A stretch of 64,000 bases of DNA from Xanthobacteraceae bacterium (GTDB lineage Bacteria > Pseudomonadota > Alphaproteobacteria > Rhizobiales > Xanthobacteraceae). Numbering within the stretch: the stretch's first letter is position 1; every line of letters begins with the position of its first letter. The position numbers and the translations under genes were made by a program. The notes under the pieces were generated by a model. The model was not told the DNA's origin. It made no database searches and saw only the letters and a program-made list of their open reading frames with translations. Positions 1 to 7,994 of this stretch are shown here, in pieces. The DNA is taken from NCBI GenBank assembly GCA_029239875.1, contig JARBUD010000016.1, positions 1-64,000 on the forward strand, read 5' to 3'.

Positions 1-389
1 GTCTCGCCGGCATAGCCTTCGAGGTCGTTCACCGTCGGCATCGGGTCGTCATAGAGGTCGAAGATGCGGGCATCGAGCAGCGCGAAGAAGGTCTCGCGCG
101 GCAGACGATGGGCGTGGATCGCGTCGAGCAGCGCCGCCGCCACCGGATTCGCCCGCACGTCGCCGCGCGCGCCGCCGATCAGCGCTTCGCTCCACCATTG
201 CAGCCGCACCTCGCCCGCCATCGGGTTGGTGATCGCCTCGCGCACCCGCGCGATCTCGACATTGAAGGCGTGCAGCGCCAGCAGCGCGCCGCGCTTGTCC
301 ACCGGGGCGAACAGGTCGGCGATGTAGCGGTCCCGGTCGAGCTCGCGCACCAGCTCGGTGCAATGGGCGATGTCGGCGGCGTCGGTCAT
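1..389 (-). CDS. Phytoene/squalene synthase family protein (5' part; continues beyond the window)
   Basis: About 129 N-terminal residues are visible; the rest lies left of position 1. The visible part matches the isoprenyl head-to-head condensing fold: a DRDRY stretch near residue 19, then ALHAFNVEIARVRE and RLQWW, the helix pattern of the squalene/phytoene synthase family around the first active-site aspartates. In Hyphomicrobiales this gene regularly sits after secD-secF and the Mth938 gene, as here. I chose the ATG at 389. An in-frame ATG at 419 is embedded in a palindromic intergenic repeat and has no spaced ribosome site. The family may make carotenoids or hopanoids, but this subfamily is often a nonspecific NDUFAF6-like protein, so the substrate is not assigned. 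Confidence 0.8.
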   Translation of the reverse strand, partial: MTDAADIAHCTELVRELDRDRYIADLFAPVDKRGALLALHAFNVEIARVREAITNPMAGEVRLQWWSEALIGGARGDVRANPVAAALLDAIHAHRLPRETFFALLDARIFDLYDDPMPTVNDLEGYAGE

Positions 390-416
390 GGGCTGCCAGG
401 GCTTGTCCTGTTGCAA

Positions 417-524
417 CATCCTTCGAGGCCCGGCTTCGCCCGGCACCTCAGGATGAGCTCGTCTTATAGAGGCACCTCATCCTGAGGTGCGAGCCCGGAC
501 TTGTCCGGGGAGCCTCGAAGGATG
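417..524. repeat. Palindromic intergenic repeat, family A (two units)
   Basis: Two inverted copies of the same element lie back to back. Unit one is 417-457 (CATCCTTCGAGG...CTCAGGATGAG); unit two is 475-524 in the opposite orientation (CCTCATCCTGAGGTGC...GCCTCGAAGGATG). The same unit recurs at 9525-9681 and 22651-22757. Each unit has conserved ends and a variable GC-rich centre and can fold into a long hairpin. Elements of this look are common between genes in Bradyrhizobium-like and Xanthobacter-like genomes. Confidence 0.85.
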
Positions 525-544
525 CTCAAGCCGCGCGAGGGATC

Positions 545-922
545 TCAAGGCACCGCCAGCAGGGCGGCGGCAACGGGGCGGCCCTCCGCCAGGAGGACAT
601 TATAGGTCGAGGCGGCCGCCCTTGTCGGCATGGCGTCGGCGGAGATGCCGGCATCGCGCAGCCGCCAGCGCAGCGCGTCGGGGATCGGCCAGGGGTCGAC
701 ACCGGTGCCGATCAGCAGGATGTCGATGTCGCGGGCCTGGGCGAACACGGCAGCGAGCGCCGCCGCGTCGATCTCCGCCGGCACCCGCGGCGCCCAGGCA
801 TGGATGCCGGAGGGCAGCGCCAGGATCGATCCCTCCGAGGCCATGCCGGCGAAGTGGAACGACCAGCGCCCATAGCCGTCTATGGGCACCTGGCGCGGCA
901 GGTGGGCGTCCTGTGTCGCCAT
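545..922 (-). CDS. Mth938-like domain protein (NDUFAF3 family)
   Basis: A 125-residue single-domain protein. The core has the family's pattern: an FAGMASEGSILALPSG strand-turn near residues 24-40, LLIGTGVDPWPIP near 69-82, and a C-terminal stretch reading ASTYNVLLAEGRPVAAALL. Mammalian NDUFAF3 is a complex I assembly factor; the bacterial members have no proven role. It follows secF on the same strand with about 90 bases between and precedes the phytoene/squalene synthase gene, a conserved alphaproteobacterial order. Length and start (ATG 922) are normal for the family. Confidence 0.85.
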   Translation of the reverse strand: MATQDAHLPRQVPIDGYGRWSFHFAGMASEGSILALPSGIHAWAPRVPAEIDAAALAAVFAQARDIDILLIGTGVDPWPIPDALRWRLRDAGISADAMPTRAAASTYNVLLAEGRPVAAALLAVP

Positions 923-1011
923 TCGCTAGCCTCAGAGCCTGACCCGCAACTGCCGAAAGAGCGGCCGACCTCCTTCTCCCCTCCGGGGACAGGGAATTGC
1001 AAGCCAGCCCC

Positions 1012-1971
1012 TCAGGGCGCGATGCGCTCGGCCTTGGCGTTCGGGCCCTTCACCTCGGCCTTCTCGGCCATGGTGCGGGTGGTGACGCCGAGATAGATCA
1101 GCAGCGGCGAGGCGATGAAGATCGAGGTGTAGGTGCCGACCAGCACCACGCCGAACATCATCGTCACCGAGAAGGAGTGGATCGCCCGCCCGCCGAACAG
1201 CACCAGCGCCAGCAGCGCCAGCGTCACCGTCACGTGGGTGATGACCGAGCGCGACAGCGTCGAGTTGATCGAGGCGTTGAGCAGCTCGTCCGTCGGCATC
1301 TTCTTGTAGCGCCGCAGCATCTCGCGGATGCGGTCATAGATGACGATGGTGTCGTTCAGCGAGTAGCCGAGGATGGTCAGCAGCGCGGCGACGCTGGTCA
1401 GGTCGAAGTCGATCTGGAAGATCGCCATGAACCCGATGGTCAGCACGATGTCGTGGAAGTTGGCGATCGAGGCGCCGAGCGCGAACTGCCATTCGAAGCG
1501 GAACCACAGGTAGATCAGGATGCAGAACACCGCCAGCATCAGGCCGACGATGCCGTAGCTGAGCAGTTCCTGCGACACGCGCGGGCCGACCACCTCGACG
1601 CGCCGGTACTCCACGCCCTCGCCGAGCGCGGCGCGCACCTTGCCGACGACCGCCTGCTGGGCCTGCTCGCCGCCCGGCTGCTGGGCGACGCGGATCAGCA
1701 CCTCGCCGTCGCCGCCGATCTCCTGGATCTGCACCTCGCCGAGATCGAGCGCCTCGAGCCTGGAGCGCACGTCGCCGATGTTCAGCGTGTTGTTGGCGTA
1801 GCGCACCTCGAGCAGCGTGCCGCCGCGGAAGTCGATGCCGAAGTTCAGGCCGAGCGTGAGGAAAGCCACCAGCGCCACGATCGACAGCAGGGCCGAGATC
1901 GGGAAGCTGATGCGCCGGAAGCGCATGAAGTCGAAATTGGTGTCGTCCGGGACGATGCGGAGCAGACGCAT
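1012..1971 (-). CDS. secF: Protein translocase subunit SecF
   Basis: SecF works with SecD in the inner membrane, using the proton gradient to help pull secreted proteins out of SecYEG. At 319 residues it has family length. The first membrane segment (about 21-43) is followed by the hallmark FGIDFRGG at 44-51, then a periplasmic domain, then five membrane segments with the conserved GYSLNDTIVIYDRIRE region around residues 202-217. It starts 14 bases after the secD stop on the same strand, so secD-secF are one transcript. SecD and SecF are separate polypeptides here, not a fusion. Confidence 0.97.
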   Translation of the reverse strand: MRLLRIVPDDTNFDFMRFRRISFPISALLSIVALVAFLTLGLNFGIDFRGGTLLEVRYANNTLNIGDVRSRLEALDLGEVQIQEIGGDGEVLIRVAQQPGGEQAQQAVVGKVRAALGEGVEYRRVEVVGPRVSQELLSYGIVGLMLAVFCILIYLWFRFEWQFALGASIANFHDIVLTIGFMAIFQIDFDLTSVAALLTILGYSLNDTIVIYDRIREMLRRYKKMPTDELLNASINSTLSRSVITHVTVTLALLALVLFGGRAIHSFSVTMMFGVVLVGTYTSIFIASPLLIYLGVTTRTMAEKAEVKGPNAKAERIAP

Positions 1972-1984
1972 GACGCTCGCTTTC

Positions 1985-3583
1985 TCAGATCGGCACGCGC
2001 TGGGGGCGGCGCCAGCGCACCCACACGGCAGCCATCAGGCGGGTCAGCGTGAAGGCGGTGAAGACGGTGGTGATGATGCCGATGCCGAAGGTGATGGCGA
2101 AGCCGCGCACCGGGCCCGAGCCGATATAGAACAGCACCGCCGCCGCAATGAAGGTGGTGATGTTCGAATCGAGGATGGTAGCCAAGGCACGGGTGAAGCC
2201 GGCATCGATGGCCGAGATGGCCGACCGCCCTGCCCTCGCCTCCTCGCGGATGCGCTCGTAGATCAGCACGTTCGAATCCACCGCGATGCCGACGGTCAGC
2301 ACCACGCCGGCGATGCCGGGCAGGGTCAGCGTCGCCCCGAGCATGGCCAGCACGCCGAAGATCATACCGACGTTGATGGCCACGGCCACCACCGCGATGA
2401 TGCCGAACAGGCCGTAGGTGGCGATCATGAACAGCGCAACCGCGCTCGCCCCGACGATCGAGGCGATGAGGCCGGCGCGGATCGAATCGGCGCCGAGGCC
2501 CGGTCCGACCGTGCGCTCCTCCACCACCTGCAGCGGCACGGGCAGCGCGCCCGCGCGCAGCAGGATGGCGAGGTCGTTTGCCTGCTGCACGGTGAAGTTG
2601 CCGCTGATCTGGCCCGAGCCGCCGAGGATCGGCTCGCGGATCACCGGCGCCGAGATCACGTGGTTGTCGAGGATGATGGCGAAGGGCCGGCCGACATTGG
2701 CCTGCGTCGCCTCGGCGAAGCGGCGCGCGCCGTTGGTGTTGAAGCGGAAGGTGACGATCGGCTCGCGGGTCTGCGGGTCGAAGCCCGGCTGGGCGTCCGT
2801 CAGGTCCTCGCCGGCGACCAGCACGCGCTGTTCGATGAGATAGGGGACCGGCGGGTTGTCCTGCGAGTACAGCACCTCGGTGCCCGCGGGCGGACGACCC
2901 TGCAGCGCCTGCTGCGCGCTCATCGAATTGTCGACGAGGCGGAAGGTGAGCTTGGCGGTCTGGCCGAGCAGCGCCTTCAGGCGCGAGGGATCCTGCAGGC
3001 CCGGCACCTGCACCTGGATGCGGTCGGCGCCCTGGCGTTGGATCGACGGCTCGGTGGTGCCGAGCTGGTCGATACGCTTGCGGATGATCTCGATGGACTG
3101 CGACACCGCCTGGATGGTGCGCGACTGCACGCCGGCCGCGGAGGGCGTCAGCGTGATCGTGTTGCCGTCGCGGGCGACGTCGGTGTCGAGCTGGCCGGTG
3201 GTGGCGAGCGCGCCGCCGATCGGCTGCGCCAGCGTGCGCAGCTGGGTGAGGGCCGCGTCGGCATCCTGGCCGTCGCGGATGCGCACCTGCACCGAATTGC
3301 CCTGTATGTTCAGGCCGGTATAGCCGACCTTGGCGTCGCGCAGGACGCGCCGGGCATCGTCGCGCAGCTGTTCGAGGCGCGCCGTGCGCACCTCGTTGGC
3401 GTCGACCTGGAGGACGATGTAGGAGCCGCCCTGAAGATCGAGGCCGAGCACGATCTTGCGCTGGAGGAAGCCCGGGAGGCTGTCATAGACCCTCGGCGGC
3501 ACGAGGCTCGGCACCACCATCAGGCAGATGATGGCCGAGACCGCGAGGATCGCGAAGGCCTTCCATTTCGAGAAGTAAAGCAT
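1985..3583 (-). CDS. secD: Protein translocase subunit SecD
   Basis: A 532-residue partner of SecF. An N-terminal membrane segment (about 7-29) is followed by GLDLQGG at 47-53, the P1 head region of the periplasmic domain, then five further membrane segments. AVDSNVLIYERIREE near the C-terminus is the SecD counterpart of the SecF TIVIYDRIRE proton-pathway motif. The gene lies between yajC and secF, all on the minus strand, matching the yajC-secD-secF operon of most Gram-negative bacteria. Nothing looks truncated. Confidence 0.97.
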   Translation of the reverse strand: MLYFSKWKAFAILAVSAIICLMVVPSLVPPRVYDSLPGFLQRKIVLGLDLQGGSYIVLQVDANEVRTARLEQLRDDARRVLRDAKVGYTGLNIQGNSVQVRIRDGQDADAALTQLRTLAQPIGGALATTGQLDTDVARDGNTITLTPSAAGVQSRTIQAVSQSIEIIRKRIDQLGTTEPSIQRQGADRIQVQVPGLQDPSRLKALLGQTAKLTFRLVDNSMSAQQALQGRPPAGTEVLYSQDNPPVPYLIEQRVLVAGEDLTDAQPGFDPQTREPIVTFRFNTNGARRFAEATQANVGRPFAIILDNHVISAPVIREPILGGSGQISGNFTVQQANDLAILLRAGALPVPLQVVEERTVGPGLGADSIRAGLIASIVGASAVALFMIATYGLFGIIAVVAVAINVGMIFGVLAMLGATLTLPGIAGVVLTVGIAVDSNVLIYERIREEARAGRSAISAIDAGFTRALATILDSNITTFIAAAVLFYIGSGPVRGFAITFGIGIITTVFTAFTLTRLMAAVWVRWRRPQRVPI

Positions 3584-3631
3584 GGGGTTCCTTCCGGCCG
3601 CCCGCCATGGAGCGGCCGCAAGAGGTCAGCG

Positions 3632-3976
3632 TCAGGATTCGCTATCTTCCTTGGCCGGCTCGCCCTTGGCGCGCACGTCCGAGATCATGCTGCGCAGCTG
3701 GCGGATCTTCACGCCTTCGGCGAGCTGCAGCTCGATCTCGCTGTCGTCCACCACGCGAGAGACCTTGCCGATCAGGCCGCCGGAGGTGACGACCGTGTCG
3801 CCGCGCCGGACGCTCTTCACCATCTCCTGGTGCGCCTTCACCTTCTTCTGCTGCGGGCGCAGGATCAGGAAGTACATGATCACGAAGATCAGCACGAAAG
3901 GCAGCAGCGACATCAGCATGTCGGTACCGCCGCCCAGGGGGGAGGCACCCTGCGCGAAGGCGGGCGTGATGAACAT
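3632..3976 (-). CDS. yajC: Preprotein translocase accessory subunit YajC
   Basis: A small inner-membrane protein of 114 residues that associates with SecDF-YidC. One membrane helix spans about residues 20-40 and is followed by the family signature RPQQKK at 40-45, then a cytoplasmic domain with RRGDTVVTSGGLIGKV at 57-72. It is the promoter-proximal gene of the yajC-secD-secF operon. A divergent gene (DUF815 ATPase, start 4174) lies about 200 bases upstream, so the promoters of both fall in 3977-4173. Confidence 0.95.
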   Translation of the reverse strand: MFITPAFAQGASPLGGGTDMLMSLLPFVLIFVIMYFLILRPQQKKVKAHQEMVKSVRRGDTVVTSGGLIGKVSRVVDDSEIELQLAEGVKIRQLRSMISDVRAKGEPAKEDSES

Positions 3977-4173
3977 GTCGGTTCCTTGTCCGTCGATCGA
4001 AGGCGGGCGAAAGGCCCGGCGAAGCGGCGCGGACTATACTGAGGCGCCCGCCGATTGCAAACGGCGTCAGCACGACGCTGCGTCACGTCTGCGAAAGAGA
4101 GTAACCGGCGTTACGGTTATGCTTGTGTCGCCGGCCGCAGATGGCTATTCCGGCTCCGCCAAGGAGCTCCATC

Positions 4174-5070
4174 ATGACCCACACCTCGGACGATCTCGGC
4201 GCCGTTCTCTCCCGCATCGCCGATGCGCTGGAGCGCATCGCGCCGACGCGCGCCGCCACCGCCGACTTTGACGCCGCCGATGCCTTCGTCTGGCACGCCG
4301 ACGACAAGCGGCTGGAGCCGGTGCCGCGCGTCAACAAGGTGGAGATGGAGCTGCTCAAGGGCATCGACCGCACGCGCGACCAGCTGATGGACAACACGCT
4401 GCGCTTCGCCCGCGGCCTGCCGGCCAACAACGCGCTACTGTGGGGCGCGCGCGGCATGGGCAAGAGCTCGCTGGTCAAGGCCTCCCACGCGGCGGTCAAC
4501 GCCGACATGGGACGCGAGGGCAAGCGGCCGATCAAGCTGGTGGAGATCCACCGCGAGGACATCGAGACGCTGCCGGCGCTGATGAGCCTGATGCGGGCGT
4601 CGCAGTACCGATTCGTCGTGTTCTGCGACGACCTCTCCTTCGACGCCGACGATACCTCCTACAAGTCGCTCAAGGCGGTGCTGGAGGGCGGCATCGAGGG
4701 GCGGCCGGAGAACGTCATCTTCTACGCCACCTCCAACCGCCGGCATTTGCTGCCGCGCGACATGATGGAGAACGAGCGCTCGACCGCGATCAATCCCGGC
4801 GAGGCGGTGGAGGAGAAGGTCTCGCTGTCGGACCGTTTCGGCCTGTGGCTCGGCTTCCACAAGTGCAGCCAGGACGAGTATCTCGCTATGGTGGAGGGCT
4901 ACGTCGCCCATTTCGGCGTGCCGGTCGACGCCGAGACGCTGCGCCGCGAGGCGCTGGAATGGTCGACCACGCGCGGCGCGCGCTCGGGCCGCACCGCCTG
5001 GCAATATGTGCAGGATGTCGCGGGGCGGCTCGGCGTTTCGCTCAGCGAGCCGCCTGCCGCCCCGCGCTGA
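4174..5070 (+). CDS. DUF815 family P-loop ATPase
   Basis: A 298-residue AAA-like ATP-binding protein. The Walker A motif is GARGMGKSS at 91-99 and a Walker B-like FVVFCDDLSF lies at 147-156; ATSNRRHLLPR further on resembles a sensor-1 region. The start at 4174 is set by an AAGGAG seven bases upstream (4161-4166); an earlier in-frame ATG at 4123 lacks this. DUF815 genes sit beside yajC and the nlpD-like gene in many Hyphomicrobiales, but no biochemical role is established. It is convergent with the M23 gene that follows. Confidence 0.9.
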   Translation: MTHTSDDLGAVLSRIADALERIAPTRAATADFDAADAFVWHADDKRLEPVPRVNKVEMELLKGIDRTRDQLMDNTLRFARGLPANNALLWGARGMGKSSLVKASHAAVNADMGREGKRPIKLVEIHREDIETLPALMSLMRASQYRFVVFCDDLSFDADDTSYKSLKAVLEGGIEGRPENVIFYATSNRRHLLPRDMMENERSTAINPGEAVEEKVSLSDRFGLWLGFHKCSQDEYLAMVEGYVAHFGVPVDAETLRREALEWSTTRGARSGRTAWQYVQDVAGRLGVSLSEPPAAPR

Positions 5071-5119
5071 CCGGCGCCAAGGTCCGAACGTCGCGCCGGC
5101 AAAAACGGCGGCGTGACGC

Positions 5120-6313
5120 TCAGAGGCCGGCGAGGTACTGCGACGGGTCGACCGGCTGCGAGCCCTTGCGGATCTCGAAGTGAACCTGCGGCGAGGAGAC
5201 GTTGCCGGTCTGGCCGGCCTTGGCGATTACCTGGCCGCGCTTGACGGTGTCGCCCTTCTTCACCTCGAGCTCGCTGTTGTGAGCGTAGGCGGTGACCCAG
5301 CCGTCGGCGTGCTTGACCAGCACGAGGTTGCCGTAGCCTTTAAGCTCGCTGCCGGCATAGGCGACGACGCCGTCCTCGGCCGCCTTGACCGAGGTGCCTT
5401 CCGGCACCGAGACGTTGATGCCCTCGTTCTGCTGGCCGCCCGGCTTGGGGCCGTAGCCGGAGATGACGCGCCCGCGCACCGGCCAGCGGAACTGCGGGCC
5501 GGCGGAGGCGGTACGGGCCTCGTCCGGGGTCTCGGACGGCTTCACCGCGGCGATGACCTGCGGCTTCTCGGCGGCGGGAGCCTGCGCCACCGGAGCCGGC
5601 GCAGCCGGGGCGGTCGCGACAGCGGGGGTCGGGGCCGGCTTGATGGCCGGGGTCGCCGCGACCGTGGTGGGCGTGAGAGGCTTCGGCGCCGTGGCGACGA
5701 CCGGCCCGCCGGGCGCGGGAACGTTCAGCTTCTGGCCGGTGCGCACCTGCGCATTGATGTCGAGGCCGTTGGCGGCGGCGATCGTGCCGCGCGGCACGCC
5801 ATAGGTGCGGGCGATGGAGCTCAGCGTCTCGCCCGGCCCGACGACATGGCCGCCGCCGGCGGCGGCGCGCGGCGCGGCGGGAGCGGCGGCCGCGAGCGGC
5901 TGCGGCTTGGTGCCGTAGAGCGGCTGCGTGCCGCCATAGCTCGGCTGCGCCGGCGGGGTGTAGGTCGGGTTGGCGCTCGCCACCTGATGCGGCGCGCCAT
6001 AGGGCGAGGCCGGGGCGGCCGGCGCTCCATAGGGCGAGGGATAGGCGGAGGCGACGCCCTGCCCGGCCGGGGGCGCCATCGGCGCACCGGACATGGGCGA
6101 CCCGCCGATCGGCGAGCGCTGCACCTGCCCCGTCGGCGCGGAGGCGACCGAACCCGTATAGGCCGGCGAGCCCTGCGCGGAGAAGGGATTGGTGTTGGGA
6201 TCGTTGAAGCGGGATGTATCCGAACTGCAGGCGGCCGCGCCGCTCGCGAAGAGGGCAACGATGGAAAGCCGCACCAGTGGGCCAGAACCGGACGCCGACA
6301 GAAGATTACGCAT
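5120..6313 (-). CDS. LysM/M23-domain lipoprotein, NlpD-like amidase activator
   Basis: A 397-residue envelope protein. The signal peptide ends in a lipobox-like GAAACS, so C29 is the likely lipid-carrying residue. A long Pro/Ala/Gly linker leads to one LysM domain (about 156-198), a second linker, and an M23 (LytM) domain at about 290-390. The M23 metal ligands are mostly gone: the usual HxGxD reads NEGIN near 296-300 and the HxH pair reads QVH before FEIR. Such degenerate LytM domains activate cell-wall amidases rather than cut peptidoglycan, as known for E. coli NlpD. It ends the surE-pcm-nlpD run and may share its transcript. Confidence 0.9.
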   Translation of the reverse strand: MRNLLSASGSGPLVRLSIVALFASGAAACSSDTSRFNDPNTNPFSAQGSPAYTGSVASAPTGQVQRSPIGGSPMSGAPMAPPAGQGVASAYPSPYGAPAAPASPYGAPHQVASANPTYTPPAQPSYGGTQPLYGTKPQPLAAAAPAAPRAAAGGGHVVGPGETLSSIARTYGVPRGTIAAANGLDINAQVRTGQKLNVPAPGGPVVATAPKPLTPTTVAATPAIKPAPTPAVATAPAAPAPVAQAPAAEKPQVIAAVKPSETPDEARTASAGPQFRWPVRGRVISGYGPKPGGQQNEGINVSVPEGTSVKAAEDGVVAYAGSELKGYGNLVLVKHADGWVTAYAHNSELEVKKGDTVKRGQVIAKAGQTGNVSSPQVHFEIRKGSQPVDPSQYLAGL

Positions 6314-6421
6314 CGCACCACACCCGAACGCTAGACTCGTCCGGATTAATGCCCCGTACAGGTAAACACCGGCTTAAGTCCGACGCATCACGTCAGGAAA
6401 AACGGCGGATTCACGGCAGCT

Positions 6422-7072
6422 TCACAGTACAGAGGCCACGCCGGGCCGCATCGGCACGAAGCGCACCAGCCCGAGCTCGCGCTTCTCGAGCCCTTCCTCG
6501 CCCTTCCGGTAGCGCGTCAGCATCTGCGTCGCCTCCGCCGGCCCGACCGGCGCGACGAGGATGCCGCCGGGCTTGAGCTGCTCGAACAGGACCTCCGGCA
6601 CCTCGCCGACCGCGGCGTTGAGCACGATGCGATCGAAGGGCGCGCGGGCGGGATAGCCGAGCATGCCGTCGGCGATGAACACCTCGACATTGTCGAGGCC
6701 GAGCTCCTTGAGCCGCCCGGCCGCCAGCTCGGCGAGCGTGCGGAAGCGCTCGACGCTCACCACCTGGCCGGCGATATGACCGAGGATGGCGGCGTGGTAG
6801 CCGCTGCCGGTGCCGACCTCCAGCACGGTGTGCGCAGGCTTCAGCTCCAGCGCGTCGGTCATCATGGCGACGACGGCCGGCTGGCTGATGGTCTGGCCGC
6901 AATCGATCGGCAGCGCCTGGTCTGTCCAGGCGATGTCGCGGAAGCCCGCCTCGACGAAGAGGTCGCGCGGCACCTGCTCGAAGGCGCGCAGCACCATGGT
7001 GTCGCGTATGCCGCGCTTGCGCAGCGCCAGCAGCAGCTCGGCGCGCTCCAGCGCTCCATCCCTCTCGGTCAC
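6422..7072 (-). CDS. pcm: Protein-L-isoaspartate O-methyltransferase
   Basis: It uses S-adenosylmethionine to methylate isoaspartyl residues in aged proteins, starting their repair. At 216 residues it has family length. The substrate-side motif DQALPIDCGQTISQP lies at 51-65 and the SAM-binding motif I, VLEVGTGSG, at 83-91. It follows surE on the same strand with a 42-base gap, the classic surE-pcm pair. A second, divergent homologue lies at 32631-33293. This copy keeps all key motifs and is the likely functional enzyme. Confidence 0.96.
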   Translation of the reverse strand: MTERDGALERAELLLALRKRGIRDTMVLRAFEQVPRDLFVEAGFRDIAWTDQALPIDCGQTISQPAVVAMMTDALELKPAHTVLEVGTGSGYHAAILGHIAGQVVSVERFRTLAELAAGRLKELGLDNVEVFIADGMLGYPARAPFDRIVLNAAVGEVPEVLFEQLKPGGILVAPVGPAEATQMLTRYRKGEEGLEKRELGLVRFVPMRPGVASVL

Positions 7073-7114
7073 GGCAGCCTCCCTCGTCCTATCGGACCAC
7101 CGGACGGGAAGTTG

Positions 7115-7879
7115 TCAACGACCAAATACCTGGGCCAACCTGGTCATCATCGGCTCGTCGGTCATGTCGAGCCTGAGCGGCGTCACCGAGATGCAGCCCT
7201 GGTCGAGCGCATGCAAGTCCGAGCCGTTGACGGTCTCGAAGATGCGCTTCTCGAAGGCGATCCAGTAATAGGGGTTGCCGCGCCCGTCGGCGCGCTCATC
7301 GATGCGCAGGAGGTCCTGGTTGCGCCGCCCCTGCGCGGTCACGGCGATGCCCGTCACCTGGTCCGGCCGACGGTTGGGGAAATTGACGTTCACCAGTATG
7401 CCGTCGGGGATCCCCTCCTCCAGCAGCGTACGGATGACCTTCGGCCCCCAGTGCTCGGCGGCGTCGTAGGGCGGCGCCTGCTTCGTCTCGAAGCCATAGG
7501 CCTGCGACAGCGCGATGGAGGGGATGCCGAGCACCGTGCCTTCCATGGCGCCGGCGACCGTGCCGGAATAGCCGACATCCTCGGCGACGTTCTGGCCGCG
7601 ATTGACACCGGAGAGCACGAGGTCGGGCTTGCCGTCCTTGAGGATGTGGCGCACCGCCATGATCACGCAGTCGGTGGGCGTGCCCTTCACCGCGAAGCGC
7701 CGCTCCTCCACCTGCCGCAGCCGCAGCGGATCGGAAAGCGAGAGCGAATGCGACACGCCGGACTGGTCGAATTCCGGCGCCACCACCCAGACATCGTCCG
7801 ACAGCGCCCGCGCGATGCGCGCGCAGGCATCGAGGCCGGGGGCGTGGATGCCGTCGTCATTGGTGACCAATATGCGCAT
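7115..7879 (-). CDS. surE: 5'/3'-nucleotidase SurE
   Basis: A metal-dependent phosphatase acting on nucleoside monophosphates. The 254-residue protein starts with the canonical MRILVTNDDG, giving the metal ligands D8 and D9. S40 (in FDQSGVSHS) and N93 (in LSGVNRGQN) complete the site. An upstream in-frame start at 7933 exists, but it runs into repeat family B, and the family always begins at MRILxTNDDG. Transcribed with pcm and probably serS upstream. Confidence 0.97.
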   Translation of the reverse strand: MRILVTNDDGIHAPGLDACARIARALSDDVWVVAPEFDQSGVSHSLSLSDPLRLRQVEERRFAVKGTPTDCVIMAVRHILKDGKPDLVLSGVNRGQNVAEDVGYSGTVAGAMEGTVLGIPSIALSQAYGFETKQAPPYDAAEHWGPKVIRTLLEEGIPDGILVNVNFPNRRPDQVTGIAVTAQGRRNQDLLRIDERADGRGNPYYWIAFEKRIFETVNGSDLHALDQGCISVTPLRLDMTDEPMMTRLAQVFGR

Positions 7880-7900
7880 CTCGCCCCTGTTCCTTTGCAC

Positions 7901-7981
7901 GACGTCATGGCCGGGCTTGTCCCAGCCATCCACGTCTTAACCCCGAAGGCGCGGATCCCCGGGCCAAGCCCGGGGATGACG
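7901..7981. repeat. Palindromic intergenic repeat, family B
   Basis: Between serS and surE lie two arms of another dispersed element: 7901-7936 (GTCATGGCCGGGCTTGTCCC...CCACGTC) and 7951-7981 (GCGGATCCCCGGGCCAAGCCCGGGGATGACG). The second arm is itself a near-perfect palindrome. A diverged copy with the same layout lies at 26348-26437. It is noncoding and may act as an mRNA hairpin between the two genes. Confidence 0.8.
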
Positions 7982-7994
7982 CCACACCAGCGGC

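Noticed and set aside
1817-4042. 741-codon open frame opposite secF, secD and yajC
   Set aside because: Shadow of well-conserved Sec genes on the other strand.
5071-5099. CCGGCGC/GCGCCGG hairpin between DUF815 and the nlpD-like gene as a terminator
   Set aside because: The loop is 15 bases and neither strand has a T-run on the correct side.
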